In this document: one piece after another, positions 1 to 8,977 of the stretch
How positions within the stretch are numbered: the stretch's first letter is position 1
Layout: every line of letters begins with the position of its first letter
Assembly (NCBI GenBank): GCA_002331385.1
Contig: DCYB01000006.1
Span: 1 to 53,599 of the forward strand
DNA length: 53,599 nt
From: Comamonadaceae bacterium UBA2121
Lineage (GTDB): Bacteria; Pseudomonadota; Gammaproteobacteria; Burkholderiales; Burkholderiaceae_C
Reading direction: 5' to 3'
The notes under the pieces: generated by a model
What the model was told of the DNA's origin: nothing
What the model saw: only the letters and a program-made list of their open reading frames with translations
Databases searched by the model: none
Position numbers and translations under genes: made by a program

Positions 1-1440
1 TGGTGTTGCCTGCGGGATCGGTGGCGGTGACGTTGATGGTGTCGCCGTCTTCGAGGCCAGGGTTCGCTGCCTCGAAATTGCCGTCCTTGTCGGAGACGGT
101 CGTGACTGTGCTGCCGTCGGGGAACTCGACGGTCACGGTGGTGTCGGGCTCGGCCTTGCCCGTGATCGGGTCCTTACCGTTGTTCGGATCCACTTCGGGC
201 ACCGCAGGTGCCGTGGCGTCTACCACGATCTCCTTGGGATCGCTGGTGTTGCCAGCCGGATCGGTGGCGATGACATTGATGGTGTCGCCGTCCTCGAGGC
301 CAGGGTTCGCTACCTCAAAATTGCCGTCTTGGTCAGCAACGGTGGTCACGGTAGAACCGTCAGGGAATTCGACAGTGATTGTCGTCTCCGGCTCGGCCTT
401 GCCGGTGATCGGGTCCTTGCCATTGTTCGGATCCACCTCGGGCACCGCAGGTGCCGTGCCATCCACCACGATCTCCTTCGGATCACTGGTATTGCCAGCC
501 GGATCGGTGGCGATGACATTGATGGTGTCACCGTCCTCGAGGCCAGGGTTCGCCACCTCGAAGTTACCGTCCTTGTCCGCGACAGTGGTCACGGTAGAGC
601 CGTCCGGGAATTCGACGGTCACGGTGGTGTCAGGTTCGGCCTTACCCGTGATCGGGTCCTTGCCATTGTTCGGATCCACCTCGGGCACAGCAGGTGCCGT
701 GCCATCCACCACGATCTCCTTGGGATCACTGGTATTGCCTGCAGGGTCGGTGGCGATGACGTTGATGGTGTCACCGTCCTCGAGGCCAGGGTTCGCTATT
801 TCGAAGTTGCCATCCTTGTCGGCAACGGTGGTCACGGTAGAACCGTCAGGAAATTCGACAGTGATTGTCGTCTCCGGCTCGGCCTTGCCGGTGATGGGGT
901 CCTTACCATTGTTCGGATCCACCTCGGGCACAGCAGGCGCGTTGGCATCCACCACGATCTCCTTGGGATCGCTGGTGTTGCCTGCGGGATCGGTGGCGGT
1001 GACATTGACGGTGTCGCCGTCTTCGAGGCCTGGGTTCTGCACTTCGAAGTTGCCGTCCTTGTCGGCAACAGTCGTGACTGTGCTGCCGTCCGGGAACTCG
1101 ACGGTCACGGTGGTATCCGGCTCAGCCTTACCCGTGATCGGGTCCTTGCCATTGTTCGGATCCACTTCGGGCACAGCGGGGGCCGTGGCGTCCACCACGA
1201 TCTCCTTCGGATCACTGGTGTTACCAGCCGGATCGGTGGCGATCACGTTGATGGTGTCGCCATCTTCGAGGCCAGGGTTCTGCACCTCGAAATTGCCGTC
1301 CTTGTCGGCAACAGTCGTGACTGTGCTGCCGTCCGGGAACTCGACGGTCACGGTGGTATCCGGCTCAGCCTTACCCGTGATCGGGTCCTTGCCATTGTTT
1401 GGATCCACCTCGGGCACAGCAGGTGCCGTGGCGTCCACAT
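1..1440 (-). repeat. Tandem 243-bp coding repeats (81-aa Ig-like units)
   Basis: Roughly six head-to-tail copies of a 243-bp unit lie in frame in the adhesin gene. The landmark gatctcctt(g/c)ggatc recurs at about 224, 467, 710, 953 and 1196, a constant 243-base spacing. Copies differ by scattered, mostly silent changes and by a few swaps such as DATAP/DGTAP/DANAP and EVQNPG/EVANPG/EIANPG. This pattern suggests recent duplication or gene conversion. The array continues beyond the left edge. Confidence 0.9.
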
Positions 1441-3409
1441 AGGCAACTCCAGGCTCGCTGCCATCTCCGTCCTCATTGATGGCGAAGACCAGTATTTCAT
1501 CGCCGTCTTCGAGTAAGACGCCCGGATTAACTATGCTGAAAAAGCCATTTTCATCTGCAAATCCTTCTGCGCTCGATCCATCCGGGAAGATGACTTTGAT
1601 CTTCATGCCGGGCTCGGACTGCCCAGTGATGGGGTCGATTGCATTGACAGGATCAATGGTAGGCGTCGGAACAAAAGCGGGCTCTTCACTGATGACTCCT
1701 GCTAGTGCTGGAGGACTGGTATTGCCGGCCGCGTCGGTGGCATCGACTTCTACTTGCTCGCCAGGATGGAGATTTCCAGGGTTCTCAAGGGTAAAGTTTC
1801 CGTTCTTGTCCGCAACGGTGGTGTTAGTTGTTCCATCGGGATACTTGATGGTTACCGTGGAGTCCGGCTCCGCTTTTCCTGTGATTGGATCCTTGGGGAA
1901 GATCAGATCCAGCACTGGCTTATCGGGTGCAATGGCGTCTACCGTCACTACCGTTGGTTTACCGGTGTTACCTGCCGCATCGGTTGCGGTCACTGAAATT
2001 TTGTCGCCGTCGTTGAGGCCCGGATTGTTCAAACTGAAATTGCCATCAGGTCCAGCTTTGGCGGTCGCAGTTGAGCCGTCCGGGAATTGGACCTTCACTG
2101 TGGAGTTGGGCTCTGCGTTGCCGGTGATCTTGTCCTTGCCGTTGACGGGATTCACCTTGGGTGCGGCCGGTGGCGTTGTGTCGCCCGCTGGCGGAGGCGC
2201 TGGTGGTTTGACCTCTGGCTGCCCGATTTCCACGATCACAGTGGACGGACCACTGGTGTTTCCAGCTTCGTCCGTCGCAGTTGCCGTGATCTTGTCGCCA
2301 TTTTGCAGACCGCCGGGATTGGGTACCGTGAACTTACCGTTCGCGTCGGCTTGGGTGGTGACTTCCTTTCCATTGGGATAGGTCACTTTCACGGTGGAGC
2401 CGGGTTCCGCTTCACCGGTGATTTTTCCACCATCCTTCACGGGGTTCAGATCTGGTGCATCGGGGGCAAGCGCGTCAACCTCGACTTCCGCTGGTGTGCT
2501 GGTATTGCCTGCGGCGTCCGTTGCGGTGATCTCGATCTCCGCTTTATGCTCCAATCCGGGATTGGCCACAGAGAAGCTGCCGTTCGCACCCGCCGTGACG
2601 GTTTTAGTGCTGCCATCTGGAAACGTGACGGTAACGGTGGAGCCGGGTTCTGCAGAGCCAGTAATGGGGTCATGTCCGTTGACGGGATCGACTTCTGGGG
2701 TAGGAGGAGCCTCGGCATCTACTATCGCTATCGTGGGGCCGCTCTTACCGCCATCGGTGTTGCTCGCAGTCAATTTGACTTCGTCACCATGCTGGAGTCC
2801 GGGATTCTGGATTTGGAACTTGCCATCTGCACCGACGAGGACTTGGGCGGTTGTTCCATCAGGAAACGTGATGGTGACCGTAGTTCCGGGCTCCGCGGTG
2901 CCAGTAATGGGACTGTGTCCATTCACTGGGTTCACATGTGGCGAGTCAGGGTGAGTGGGGTCTGAGGAGCCAGATGATCCCGCCGAGGCAGCGGTAACCG
3001 CTGCCAGACCGCCTCCCCAGAGCGCGATCAACGGCATGATGGGTTCGGAGGCTTCTTTGATCAGCAGGGGTTCGATGGAGTGAAGGTGGGAATATCCAAA
3101 TGCGAGCGTGCCATCTCCAGAGCTGAACTCAACCAGCCAGAGTCCCTCCAGATCGTCCTCGAGAACCAGATTGCTCTGACCACCTTCCAGTGCGGCAAAG
3201 AAACCGTGAATGGTGATGACTTCGCCGGAGTGCAGTTCCACAACGAGATCTTCACCTGTGCGAAGCAAATGCTTGACGCTCGCACGGTTAACATTCAATT
3301 GAATGACAGATGCCTCCCTGACTTCAAATTTGATCGGCATATCGTATTTGGACAGTCCCGAAATTTTTGAAGTTGCCGAGATTTTCACCTTGTTATTGAA
3401 TGTGTTCAT
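1..3409 (-). CDS. Giant BapA-like repetitive surface adhesin, N-terminal part (C-terminus beyond window)
   Basis: The frame is open from the ATG at 3407-3409 to the left edge (about 1136 codons visible), so the gene is incomplete. Residues 1 to about 120 resemble the BapA prefix-like domain found at the start of type I secreted biofilm adhesins. A hydrophobic Gly/Ala stretch follows near residues 125-145 (WGGGLAAVTAAS), then Ser/Pro linker and tandem bacterial Ig-like domains. Each domain carries the landmarks DPITG-AEP, VTVEFPDGS, NPGLEDGD and ATDPAGNT. From about 1440 leftward the units are nearly identical 81-residue (243-bp) copies; from 1440 to 2960 they have diverged. No classical signal peptide is visible, as expected if the secretion signal is C-terminal. 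The likely role is cell-surface adhesion and biofilm. The start is preceded by a weak AGAAAG site. Family assignment is good; ligand and exact secretion route are unknown. Confidence 0.85.
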   Translation of the reverse strand, partial: MNTFNNKVKISATSKISGLSKYDMPIKFEVREASVIQLNVNRASVKHLLRTGEDLVVELHSGEVITIHGFFAALEGGQSNLVLEDDLEGLWLVEFSSGDGTLAFGYSHLHSIEPLLIKEASEPIMPLIALWGGGLAAVTAASAGSSGSSDPTHPDSPHVNPVNGHSPITGTAEPGTTVTITFPDGTTAQVLVGADGKFQIQNPGLQHGDEVKLTASNTDGGKSGPTIAIVDAEAPPTPEVDPVNGHDPITGSAEPGSTVTVTFPDGSTKTVTAGANGSFSVANPGLEHKAEIEITATDAAGNTSTPAEVEVDALAPDAPDLNPVKDGGKITGEAEPGSTVKVTYPNGKEVTTQADANGKFTVPNPGGLQNGDKITATATDEAGNTSGPSTVIVEIGQPEVKPPAPPPAGDTTPPAAPKVNPVNGKDKITGNAEPNSTVKVQFPDGSTATAKAGPDGNFSLNNPGLNDGDKISVTATDAAGNTGKPTVVTVDAIAPDKPVLDLIFPKDPITGKAEPDSTVTIKYPDGTTNTTVADKNGNFTLENPGNLHPGEQVEVDATDAAGNTSPPALAGVISEEPAFVPTPTIDPVNAIDPITGQSEPGMKIKVIFPDGSSAEGFADENGFFSIVNPGVLLEDGDEILVFAINEDGDGSEPGVAYVDATAPAVPEVDPNNGKDPITGKAEPDTTVTVEFPDGSTVTTVADKDGNFEVQNPGLEDGDTINVIATDPAGNTSDPKEIVVDATAPAVPEVDPNNGKDPITGKAEPDTTVTVEFPDGSTVTTVADKDGNFEVQNPGLEDGDTVNVTATDPAGNTSDPKEIVVDANAPAVPEVDPNNGKDPITGKAEPETTITVEFPDGSTVTTVADKDGNFEIANPGLEDGDTINVIATDPAGNTSDPKEIVVDGTAPAVPEVDPNNGKDPITGKAEPDTTVTVEFPDGSTVTTVADKDGNFEVANPGLEDGDTINVIATDPAGNTSDPKEIVVDGTAPAVPEVDPNNGKDPITGKAEPETTITVEFPDGSTVTTVADQDGNFEVANPGLEDGDTINVIATDPAGNTSDPKEIVVDATAPAVPEVDPNNGKDPITGKAEPDTTVTVEFPDGSTVTTVSDKDGNFEAANPGLEDGDTINVTATDPAGNT

Positions 3410-4320
3410 TTTCAACTTTCTTTCTGAATATCGATCGCTGCGTCAGTTGTGGAAGAGGCGGCTGCTTTGGTGTTGGGTGGGAGAATGAAGGAGTTCGCTC
3501 TATGGATCACAGGATCCCCTGAGCGGGGATGTGAGATGAAGGTGACCAGGGTCTTGGGGGACCTTCAGAGCGCCAGCGACTGATCGCATGCAGACAGGGC
3601 CAATGACAGATTGGTTTGATGGGGATACCGTGCTTCAATAACGAATTGCTTTTCCGGTGCGATTCTTTTGCGACATGAATATCATGCGGTTCTGTTTTGA
3701 AGTGCTGTGTCATCGACTCGGTGATTAAAGTGGTGCATGTGATTGGCGGTCATTCACTGGTGCGGGCAAGTGCTCTCGAATTCGTGCAAATGGCTTAAGT
3801 GTTCGCCAATGAATACATTTGATGAATATTGATTGTTTTGCCGGAGAATGCGAGTTTCATATAATTCCCTGTCTTTTAATTGAATTGTATAAATTAGAAA
3901 ACATATAACAATAGTTTAATTATTTGAAACTTAACAGATTGATTGATAATTTTTATATCTTTATATTCTTGTAAAGAAGGGTCGAAATGCTGATAATCAC
4001 GAGATAGGACCAAAGAGCGATCTAATCGGGAAATAAGTTCAACGTGGTTGAACTATTTTTTTGATTAAGAACATGTGAAGCAAAGTTTCGTGCGAGCGAT
4101 TTAGCTTTTTCTTTGTTTTTTTGTCGCGACCGGAAGAAAAAGGCGAACTTGCTGAGCGCAAGTATTTGATTGGAGTTGAGTGAATAAGTGAGCCGGTCTG
4201 CGACTGAGTGAAATGTCGATCCAATTTCAACAATAGAAAACATTTCGATACTTGTCGTGGAACACGCACGAAAGCGACATCTCGGTTCTGCAAGAAGTCC
4301 GAAAACAATGGTTCAAACGA
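3410..4320. other. Long AT-rich intergenic region upstream of the adhesin gene
   Basis: About 0.9 kb between the adhesin start and the terminator of the neighbouring Bug gene contains no open frame I can support. Base composition changes sharply: 3820-4100 is rich in A/T runs, unlike the GC-rich flanks. A small inverted repeat (acttgc-N5-gcaagt) sits near 4147-4163. The length and composition fit a complex promoter region for the adhesin, but no promoter is assigned. Confidence 0.5.
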
Positions 4321-4359
4321 AAAAAAGCACCCCCAGCTATCGGCTGGGGGTGCTTTTTT
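4321..4359 (-). terminator. Rho-independent terminator of the Bug gene
   Basis: The arms aaaaaagcacccccagc (4321-4337) and gctgggggtgctttttt (4343-4359) are perfect complements around a five-base loop. The stem is GC-rich and is flanked by an A-run and a T-run, so it could work in both directions. It lies about 30 bases past the stop codon of the gene ending at 4389. Confidence 0.9.
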
Positions 4360-4388
4360 GTTGTCTGACGGTGAGGTTTAGACCGGCT

Positions 4389-5366
4389 TTAATCGACCTT
4401 TGCGCCGGACGCCTTCACTAATTTCTGGTATTTGCTGCGCTCTGCGGCCATGAACTGGTCGAACTGCTCAGGGGTGGTCGGAACGGGTTCGGCCATCATG
4501 GCGGCGAATTTGGCTTTGGTTTCCGGGGCGTTGAGTGCGTCGACAAAGGCCTTGTTCAGGCGGTCGATCACAGGTTTAGGTGTGCCTGCGGGTGCGACGA
4601 GGCCCCACCAGGTGTCGATGGAGAAGCCCTTGAAGGTCTTCGACATGGGGGGCACGTCGGGCATCATCGGGCTGGGCTCAAGAGAGGTGACGGCCAGTGC
4701 CTTGAGTTTGCCGGCCTTGATGTTGGGAGCGGCAGCGGCGAGGTTGTCGATGTTGAAGTCGACCTCGCCCGCCAGCAGGGCCAGTTGTGCGGGGTTGGCG
4801 CCGCGATAGGGGATGTGCAGGGCGTAGATGTTGGCGCGCTGCTTGAAGAGTTCGCCCGCCAGGTGTCCGGCGCTGCCGTTGCCACCGCTGCCGTAGTTCA
4901 GCTTACCGGGGTGGTTTTTTGCATATTTGATGAGGTCGTTGACCGAATGGATACCGAGCTTGTTGGCCCGGTCGGCATTCATGACCAGCACGTTGGGCAC
5001 GCGCACCATCTGCGTGATGCCGGCGAAGTCTTTCTCGGCGTTGTAAGGCATTTTGGAGAACAGCCAGGGGTTCACCGCGTGGGTGGCCGTGGCTGCCAGG
5101 CCGATGGTGAGGCCGTCATGTGCGGCTTTGGCGACGATGTCCGCACCGATGTTTCCGCCAGCGCCTGCCTTGTTGTCCACGACGACCACACCGAGCGTGT
5201 CGCGCACCCGTTCGGCCAGAATGCGCGAGGAGCCATCCAGCGGGCCACCGGGTGCGTAGGGCACGACGAGGCGGATGGGGGCGTCCTGTTGGGCGCTGAC
5301 AGTCAAGGGGGTGGCCACTGTGAAGACGGCGGCCGCAGTTGTAATGAGAATGTTTCTGCGGTTCAT
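4389..5366 (-). CDS. Bug/TctC-family periplasmic solute-binding protein
   Basis: This 325-residue protein belongs to the Bug family (TctC-like substrate-binding component of tripartite tricarboxylate transport). Residues 1-25 are a Sec signal peptide ending in TVSA. The mature protein begins with the family hallmark IRLVVPYAPGGPLDG and later shows DNKAGAGGNIGADIVAKA and YRGANPAQLALLAGEV. Such proteins bind carboxylates or related small molecules in the periplasm; the ligand cannot be read from sequence. The start at 5366 is preferred over the ATG six codons upstream because it places the NRR positive n-region directly before the hydrophobic core. No TctA/TctB membrane partner is adjacent, which is common for Bug proteins. 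Confidence 0.9.
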   Translation of the reverse strand: MNRRNILITTAAAVFTVATPLTVSAQQDAPIRLVVPYAPGGPLDGSSRILAERVRDTLGVVVVDNKAGAGGNIGADIVAKAAHDGLTIGLAATATHAVNPWLFSKMPYNAEKDFAGITQMVRVPNVLVMNADRANKLGIHSVNDLIKYAKNHPGKLNYGSGGNGSAGHLAGELFKQRANIYALHIPYRGANPAQLALLAGEVDFNIDNLAAAAPNIKAGKLKALAVTSLEPSPMMPDVPPMSKTFKGFSIDTWWGLVAPAGTPKPVIDRLNKAFVDALNAPETKAKFAAMMAEPVPTTPEQFDQFMAAERSKYQKLVKASGAKVD

Positions 5367-5602
5367 AGGCTCTCTATTGTGCAAAAAATACTGACAACAG
5401 GCTGGCGGAGTTTCCGTCCATTCTGGTCAGGTTGATATTGTTTTTGGTAGTGCGCACTGAGCCGGATTGATATAAACGCTTCTGCGGCGGTGTTGACGAT
5501 CGGGCGGTGAGCCTGATGCAGTGCGATTGCCGTGAGCCACTTGAATGCGCTGATGGCGAGGTGCCGGCGCAATTTTCAATCGCCTTGCTGGAAAGGAGTG
5601 AC

Positions 5603-5953
5603 ATGCTCGACGCACCATCCTCTTTGTCTGAATCGCGCTATTGGGAATGCATTGCGGCTTGTTCGCGCTGTGCTTTGCTGTGCGATTTTTGTGCCGCATC
5701 GTGCCTGCGCGATGCGCATGCGGAGCACATGTTGCAGTGCGTGGCGCTGGCCACGGAGTGCGCGGATGTCTGTCGCGTGGCGGCATCGACCATGGCGCGT
5801 GACAGCGCGCATGTGTCTGCCGTGTGCGAGCTGTGTGCCCGCATCTGCGAGAGCTGCGCGGCGGAGTGCGAGAACCACGATGCCGAGCACTGTCAGGACT
5901 GCGCGGAGAGTTGCCGCCACTGCGCCCAACTTTGCCGCGAACTCATATCCTGA
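5603..5953 (+). CDS. Cysteine-rich four-helix copper-binding protein (DUF326/Csp-like)
   Basis: The 116-residue product has 19 cysteines, nearly all spaced CxxC or CxxxC along predicted amphipathic helices (for example CSRCALLCDFC and CESCAAEC). This matches the DUF326 family, which includes cytosolic copper-storage proteins whose four-helix bundle is lined with Cu(I)-binding cysteines. No signal peptide is seen, so it is probably cytosolic (Csp3-type). The start at 5603 follows an AAAGGAG ribosome-binding site with good spacing; the open frame extends upstream but without family similarity. No copper ATPase or regulator is adjacent. The metal role is inferred from the family. Confidence 0.85.
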   Translation: MLDAPSSLSESRYWECIAACSRCALLCDFCAASCLRDAHAEHMLQCVALATECADVCRVAASTMARDSAHVSAVCELCARICESCAAECENHDAEHCQDCAESCRHCAQLCRELIS

Positions 5954-6045
5954 AACGTCAGCAACCTGTTGTCCAGGGAAAGCCCCGGAATGGCTCCGGG
6001 GCGCTGGGTCGTGCTGGATTGTGCTGGGGCGTGCCGCGTCGCGAC

Positions 6046-7107
6046 TCAGCCGCCGTGCTTGTCCGCTTCTGATGTGAAGGCGTCGGCGAAGAACTCTTCG
6101 GCGGGTAGGTGGCAGTCGGCCACATAGTCGTTGCGCGCGGAGTCCACCACGATGGGGGCACCACAGGCGTAGACCTGGTGGCCCGAGAGATCTGCAAAGT
6201 CCTGCATCACAGCCTTGTGGACGAAGCCGGTGCGGCCTTGCCAGTGGTCTTCGGGCAAGGCATCGGAGACGACGGGCACGTATTGCAGTTGCGGCATCTG
6301 CGCTTGCTGCTCGCGCACCCACGCATCCATATAGAGATCGCCGGGGCGCCGGCCTCCCCAGTACAGCGTGACGGGGCGATTCGTTGCCTTGTGCTGCATG
6401 TGTTCCAGCAGTGCCTTGATGGGGGCAAAACCAGTGCCGGAGGCCAGCAGGATGATGGGCTTGTCCGAATCTTCGCGCAGGAAGAAGCTGCCGAAGGGGC
6501 CTTCCACGCGCAGGATTTCACGCTCTTTCATCGCGCCGAAAACATGGTCCGTAAAGCGCCCGCCGGGCATGTGGCGGATGTGCAGTTCCACGCCGGGGGC
6601 CTGCTCCTGCAGGTGCGGGGCCGTGGCCATGGAGTAGGCACGGCGTGCGCCATCGCGCAGGATGAATTCGATGTACTGGCCTGCGTGGTAGCGGAAGTGA
6701 TCGGCGGCGGGAAGCTGCAGCTTCACTTGCATCACGTCGTGCGAAGCGCGCGTGAGCGAGGCAACGCGTACGGGCAGCTTCTTGATGGGGAACGCGCTTT
6801 CGTCTGTGACCTGGCGTGATTCGAGCACCACGTCGGTGAGCGGTGTGGCGCAGCAGGTGAGCACGAATCCGGCGGCTTCCTCTTCGTCACTCAGCGCCTT
6901 GGGCTGGTGCTCGCCGTGCACGACCGAGCCGCTCAGCTTCTTGCATTTGCACGAGCCGCAGGCGCCGTCCTTGCAGCCATAGGGCAGGCCGACGCCGCTG
7001 CGGATGGCCGCCGCCAGAATGGTCTCGGCGCCTTGCGTGTCGAAGCTGCGGCCGCTGGGCTGAACGCTGATGTGGTGGGCGGTGTCGGGGGACTGCTCGC
7101 TGGTCAT
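6046..7107 (-). CDS. NAD(P)H-dependent flavin/2Fe-2S reductase (CDP-6-deoxy-glucoseen reductase-like)
   Basis: The 353-residue protein joins an N-terminal plant-type 2Fe-2S ferredoxin domain to a ferredoxin-NADP reductase module. Cluster ligands are visible as C45, C50, C53 (GCKDGACGSC) and a later cysteine in LTCCATP (85/86). The FAD-binding RAYSM motif is at 156-160 and the nicotinamide loop is LLASGTGFAPIKALLEH. Proteins of this architecture pass electrons from NAD(P)H via FAD and the iron-sulfur cluster to a partner enzyme or flavin. Betaproteobacterial homologues are often labelled CDP-6-deoxy-delta-3,4-glucoseen reductase, but no deoxysugar genes are here, so the physiological acceptor is unknown. 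It is divergent from the SDR gene that follows. Confidence 0.85.
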   Translation of the reverse strand: MTSEQSPDTAHHISVQPSGRSFDTQGAETILAAAIRSGVGLPYGCKDGACGSCKCKKLSGSVVHGEHQPKALSDEEEAAGFVLTCCATPLTDVVLESRQVTDESAFPIKKLPVRVASLTRASHDVMQVKLQLPAADHFRYHAGQYIEFILRDGARRAYSMATAPHLQEQAPGVELHIRHMPGGRFTDHVFGAMKEREILRVEGPFGSFFLREDSDKPIILLASGTGFAPIKALLEHMQHKATNRPVTLYWGGRRPGDLYMDAWVREQQAQMPQLQYVPVVSDALPEDHWQGRTGFVHKAVMQDFADLSGHQVYACGAPIVVDSARNDYVADCHLPAEEFFADAFTSEADKHGG

Positions 7108-7188
7108 GATCCGGGTATCCTAGGTATTCTTGTCGAAGCCATGGGCCGATGGCGCGACTGGTGCGCTGGCCCTCGAGAAAGTCTGATT

Positions 7189-8160
7189 TTGCCCTCAATC
7201 CAGAATCCCCTTGGTGCGCTGCCTGCACGTTTCCGTCAATTGCGCGTGTTGATCGTTGGTTGTGGCGATGTGGGCATGCGCACGGCGCGCGTGCTTGGTG
7301 CCCAGCCGAGCGCTGTCGTGCGCAGGGCGCGCCTGTCGATCAGTGCCTTGACCACGACGGCGGAGCGCAAGTCCGCCCTGCGCGCCGCCGGGCTGCGTCC
7401 GCTCACGGGAAATCTGGATGACGCGGCATCGCTGCGGCGCCTGTCCGGTGTTTTTCACCGTGTAATCCATCTCGCGCCGCCGCCAGGTGAGGGCGACACG
7501 GGCGCGCAATGGTGGCGCGATGCGCGTAGCGAGAAGCTGGCGCGGGCGCTGCGCCTGCGTTCCTTGCCAGATGCACTGGTCTATGCATCGACCACTGGCG
7601 TGTACGGCGATTGCGCGGGTGCGCTGGTCAGCGAAAGCCGTCCCGTGGCGCCAGCCACGCCGCGTGCGCACCGCCGCGTGAATGCCGAGCGGGCAATGCG
7701 CCATTTGGGGCGTGCGGGCGTGCGCGTGAGTGTGCTGCGCGTGCCCGGGATTTATGGGCTCGACCGACCCAACGGCACGCCGCGCGCGCGGCTCGAGCGT
7801 GGCACGCCGGTGCTGGCCGCGGCGGACGACGTGCACACCAATCACATCCAGGCGGACGATCTGGCGCGCGCCTGCGCGTTGGCGCTGTGGCGGGGTAGGC
7901 CGCAGCGGGTCTACAACGTGAGCGACGCATCGGAGCTGAAGATGGGCGACTATTTCGATCTGGCGGCAGACATCTTCGGCATGCCGCGACCGCCGCGCGT
8001 GTCACGCGCCGACGCGCAGGATCAGTTGCCCATCAGCCTGCTCAGTTTCATGGGCGAGTCGCGGCGCCTGGATACGGGACGCATGCAACGAGAGCTGGGT
8101 TTGAAGCTGCACTACCCCACGGTGGAGCAGGGCCTGCGCGGTCTGCCTCAGCGCGGATAG
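7189..8160 (+). CDS. SDR-family NAD-dependent epimerase/dehydratase-like protein
   Basis: The protein (about 323 residues) begins with a Rossmann fold carrying VLIVGCGDVGMRTARVL (GxGxxG) and has a YASTTGVYGDC segment typical of extended SDR proteins of the YeeZ type. It probably binds NAD(P); the substrate is unknown. The start is uncertain. TTG at 7189 has a GAGAAAG element in front, whereas an in-frame ATG at 7141 has no clear ribosome-binding site and lies only 34 bases from the divergent reductase start. The 3' end overlaps the convergent DUF4124 gene by 13 bases. Confidence 0.8.
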   Translation: MPSIQNPLGALPARFRQLRVLIVGCGDVGMRTARVLGAQPSAVVRRARLSISALTTTAERKSALRAAGLRPLTGNLDDAASLRRLSGVFHRVIHLAPPPGEGDTGAQWWRDARSEKLARALRLRSLPDALVYASTTGVYGDCAGALVSESRPVAPATPRAHRRVNAERAMRHLGRAGVRVSVLRVPGIYGLDRPNGTPRARLERGTPVLAAADDVHTNHIQADDLARACALALWRGRPQRVYNVSDASELKMGDYFDLAADIFGMPRPPRVSRADAQDQLPISLLSFMGESRRLDTGRMQRELGLKLHYPTVEQGLRGLPQRG

Positions 8161-8873
8161 ACATTGCCTGCTGCGTCGGTGCAGCGGAACACATTGCAGT
8201 TGGTGAACACCGGCGGCTTGGGCGGACGCGGATGCACTGGCGGATGGGGCGGGCGGGGAGGGTGCGGCGGGCGCACGACATATGGCGGCTGGATCACATA
8301 GGGCGTATAGCCGCCTTGATCGTAGATCTGTGCGCGATCACGCTGCGCACGCGCCCATTGGTCTGGCGTGAGGCAGGCCTGATCGACCTGGCGGTTGGCC
8401 TGATCGAGGCGCTGCGCCTCGTCATACATGCCACGCCCCAAGGTGGATTGGACCTCTTCCAGTTGGCGCCGGGCCTGCGTGCACGCCTGCGATTGCGCCG
8501 GGTCGGGCGCGGAGCGTTGCGCGGCGGCTTGTTCTGCGCGTTGGCTTTCGCGCAATTGACGCTCGTCGACGCGTGCCTGCTCGGCCTCCAGCATCAAGCG
8601 TTCGCGCCGGCGTGCTACGGCCTCGGCGGCCTGCTCGCGCTCGGCCTGAATCTGCTCGGGCGACTTGCGGGCTTCGATTTCCTGTCCCTGGGTGCCCGAT
8701 GCGCATTTGCCATCGGTGTAGCTGACCTTGCCCGTTGCTGGGTCCGTGCAGCGGATGACTTGCGCCTGCGCTCCGCTCGGCAAAGTAGAACCCAGCCATG
8801 CGCACAGCAGCAGCGCGCCAAGCCGCCCCGACCCTGATGGGCGTGGAACTTGGGGCGGGCGGGCTGTGTTCAT
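8148..8873 (-). CDS. DUF4124 domain secreted protein with proline/histidine-rich tail
   Basis: This 241-residue envelope protein has an N-terminal signal sequence (hydrophobic LLLCAWLGSTLPSGAQA) followed directly by a DUF4124-like motif, VIRCTDPATGKVSYTDGKC. The middle (about 70-190) is a charged, Gln/Glu/Arg-rich region likely to form coiled coil. The C-terminus has a Pro/His-rich run (PPHPPRPPHPPVHPRPPKPP) and ends with FRCTDAAGNVYPR, which echoes the N-terminal motif. The start at 8873 (MNTARPP) precedes the n-region; a second ATG five codons upstream is possible. Function unknown. Confidence 0.75.
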   Translation of the reverse strand: MNTARPPQVPRPSGSGRLGALLLCAWLGSTLPSGAQAQVIRCTDPATGKVSYTDGKCASGTQGQEIEARKSPEQIQAEREQAAEAVARRRERLMLEAEQARVDERQLRESQRAEQAAAQRSAPDPAQSQACTQARRQLEEVQSTLGRGMYDEAQRLDQANRQVDQACLTPDQWARAQRDRAQIYDQGGYTPYVIQPPYVVRPPHPPRPPHPPVHPRPPKPPVFTNCNVFRCTDAAGNVYPR

Positions 8874-8977
8874 GGTCTGCTCAAGCATCGGGGTGGAGGA
8901 ATGGTCAGGCGCACAAGGCCTTTGACCGGCATTGTGCGCCCAGAAGATGCGCCTGTGTGGCGCTGGTACCAGCCGTT

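Noticed and set aside
1..1440. Possible CRISPR array or satellite DNA
   Set aside because: The repeats are 243-bp coding units with no short spacer structure; they are in-frame protein repeats.
3..1516. Long plus-strand open frames (up to 479 codons) across the adhesin repeats
   Set aside because: They are antisense shadows; the minus-strand frame encodes coherent Ig-like units with conserved motifs, and repeat periodicity in 3-base multiples keeps other frames open too.
4022..4308. Two short overlapping minus-strand frames in the AT-rich region
   Set aside because: AT-rich, no good start context, no family similarity seen.
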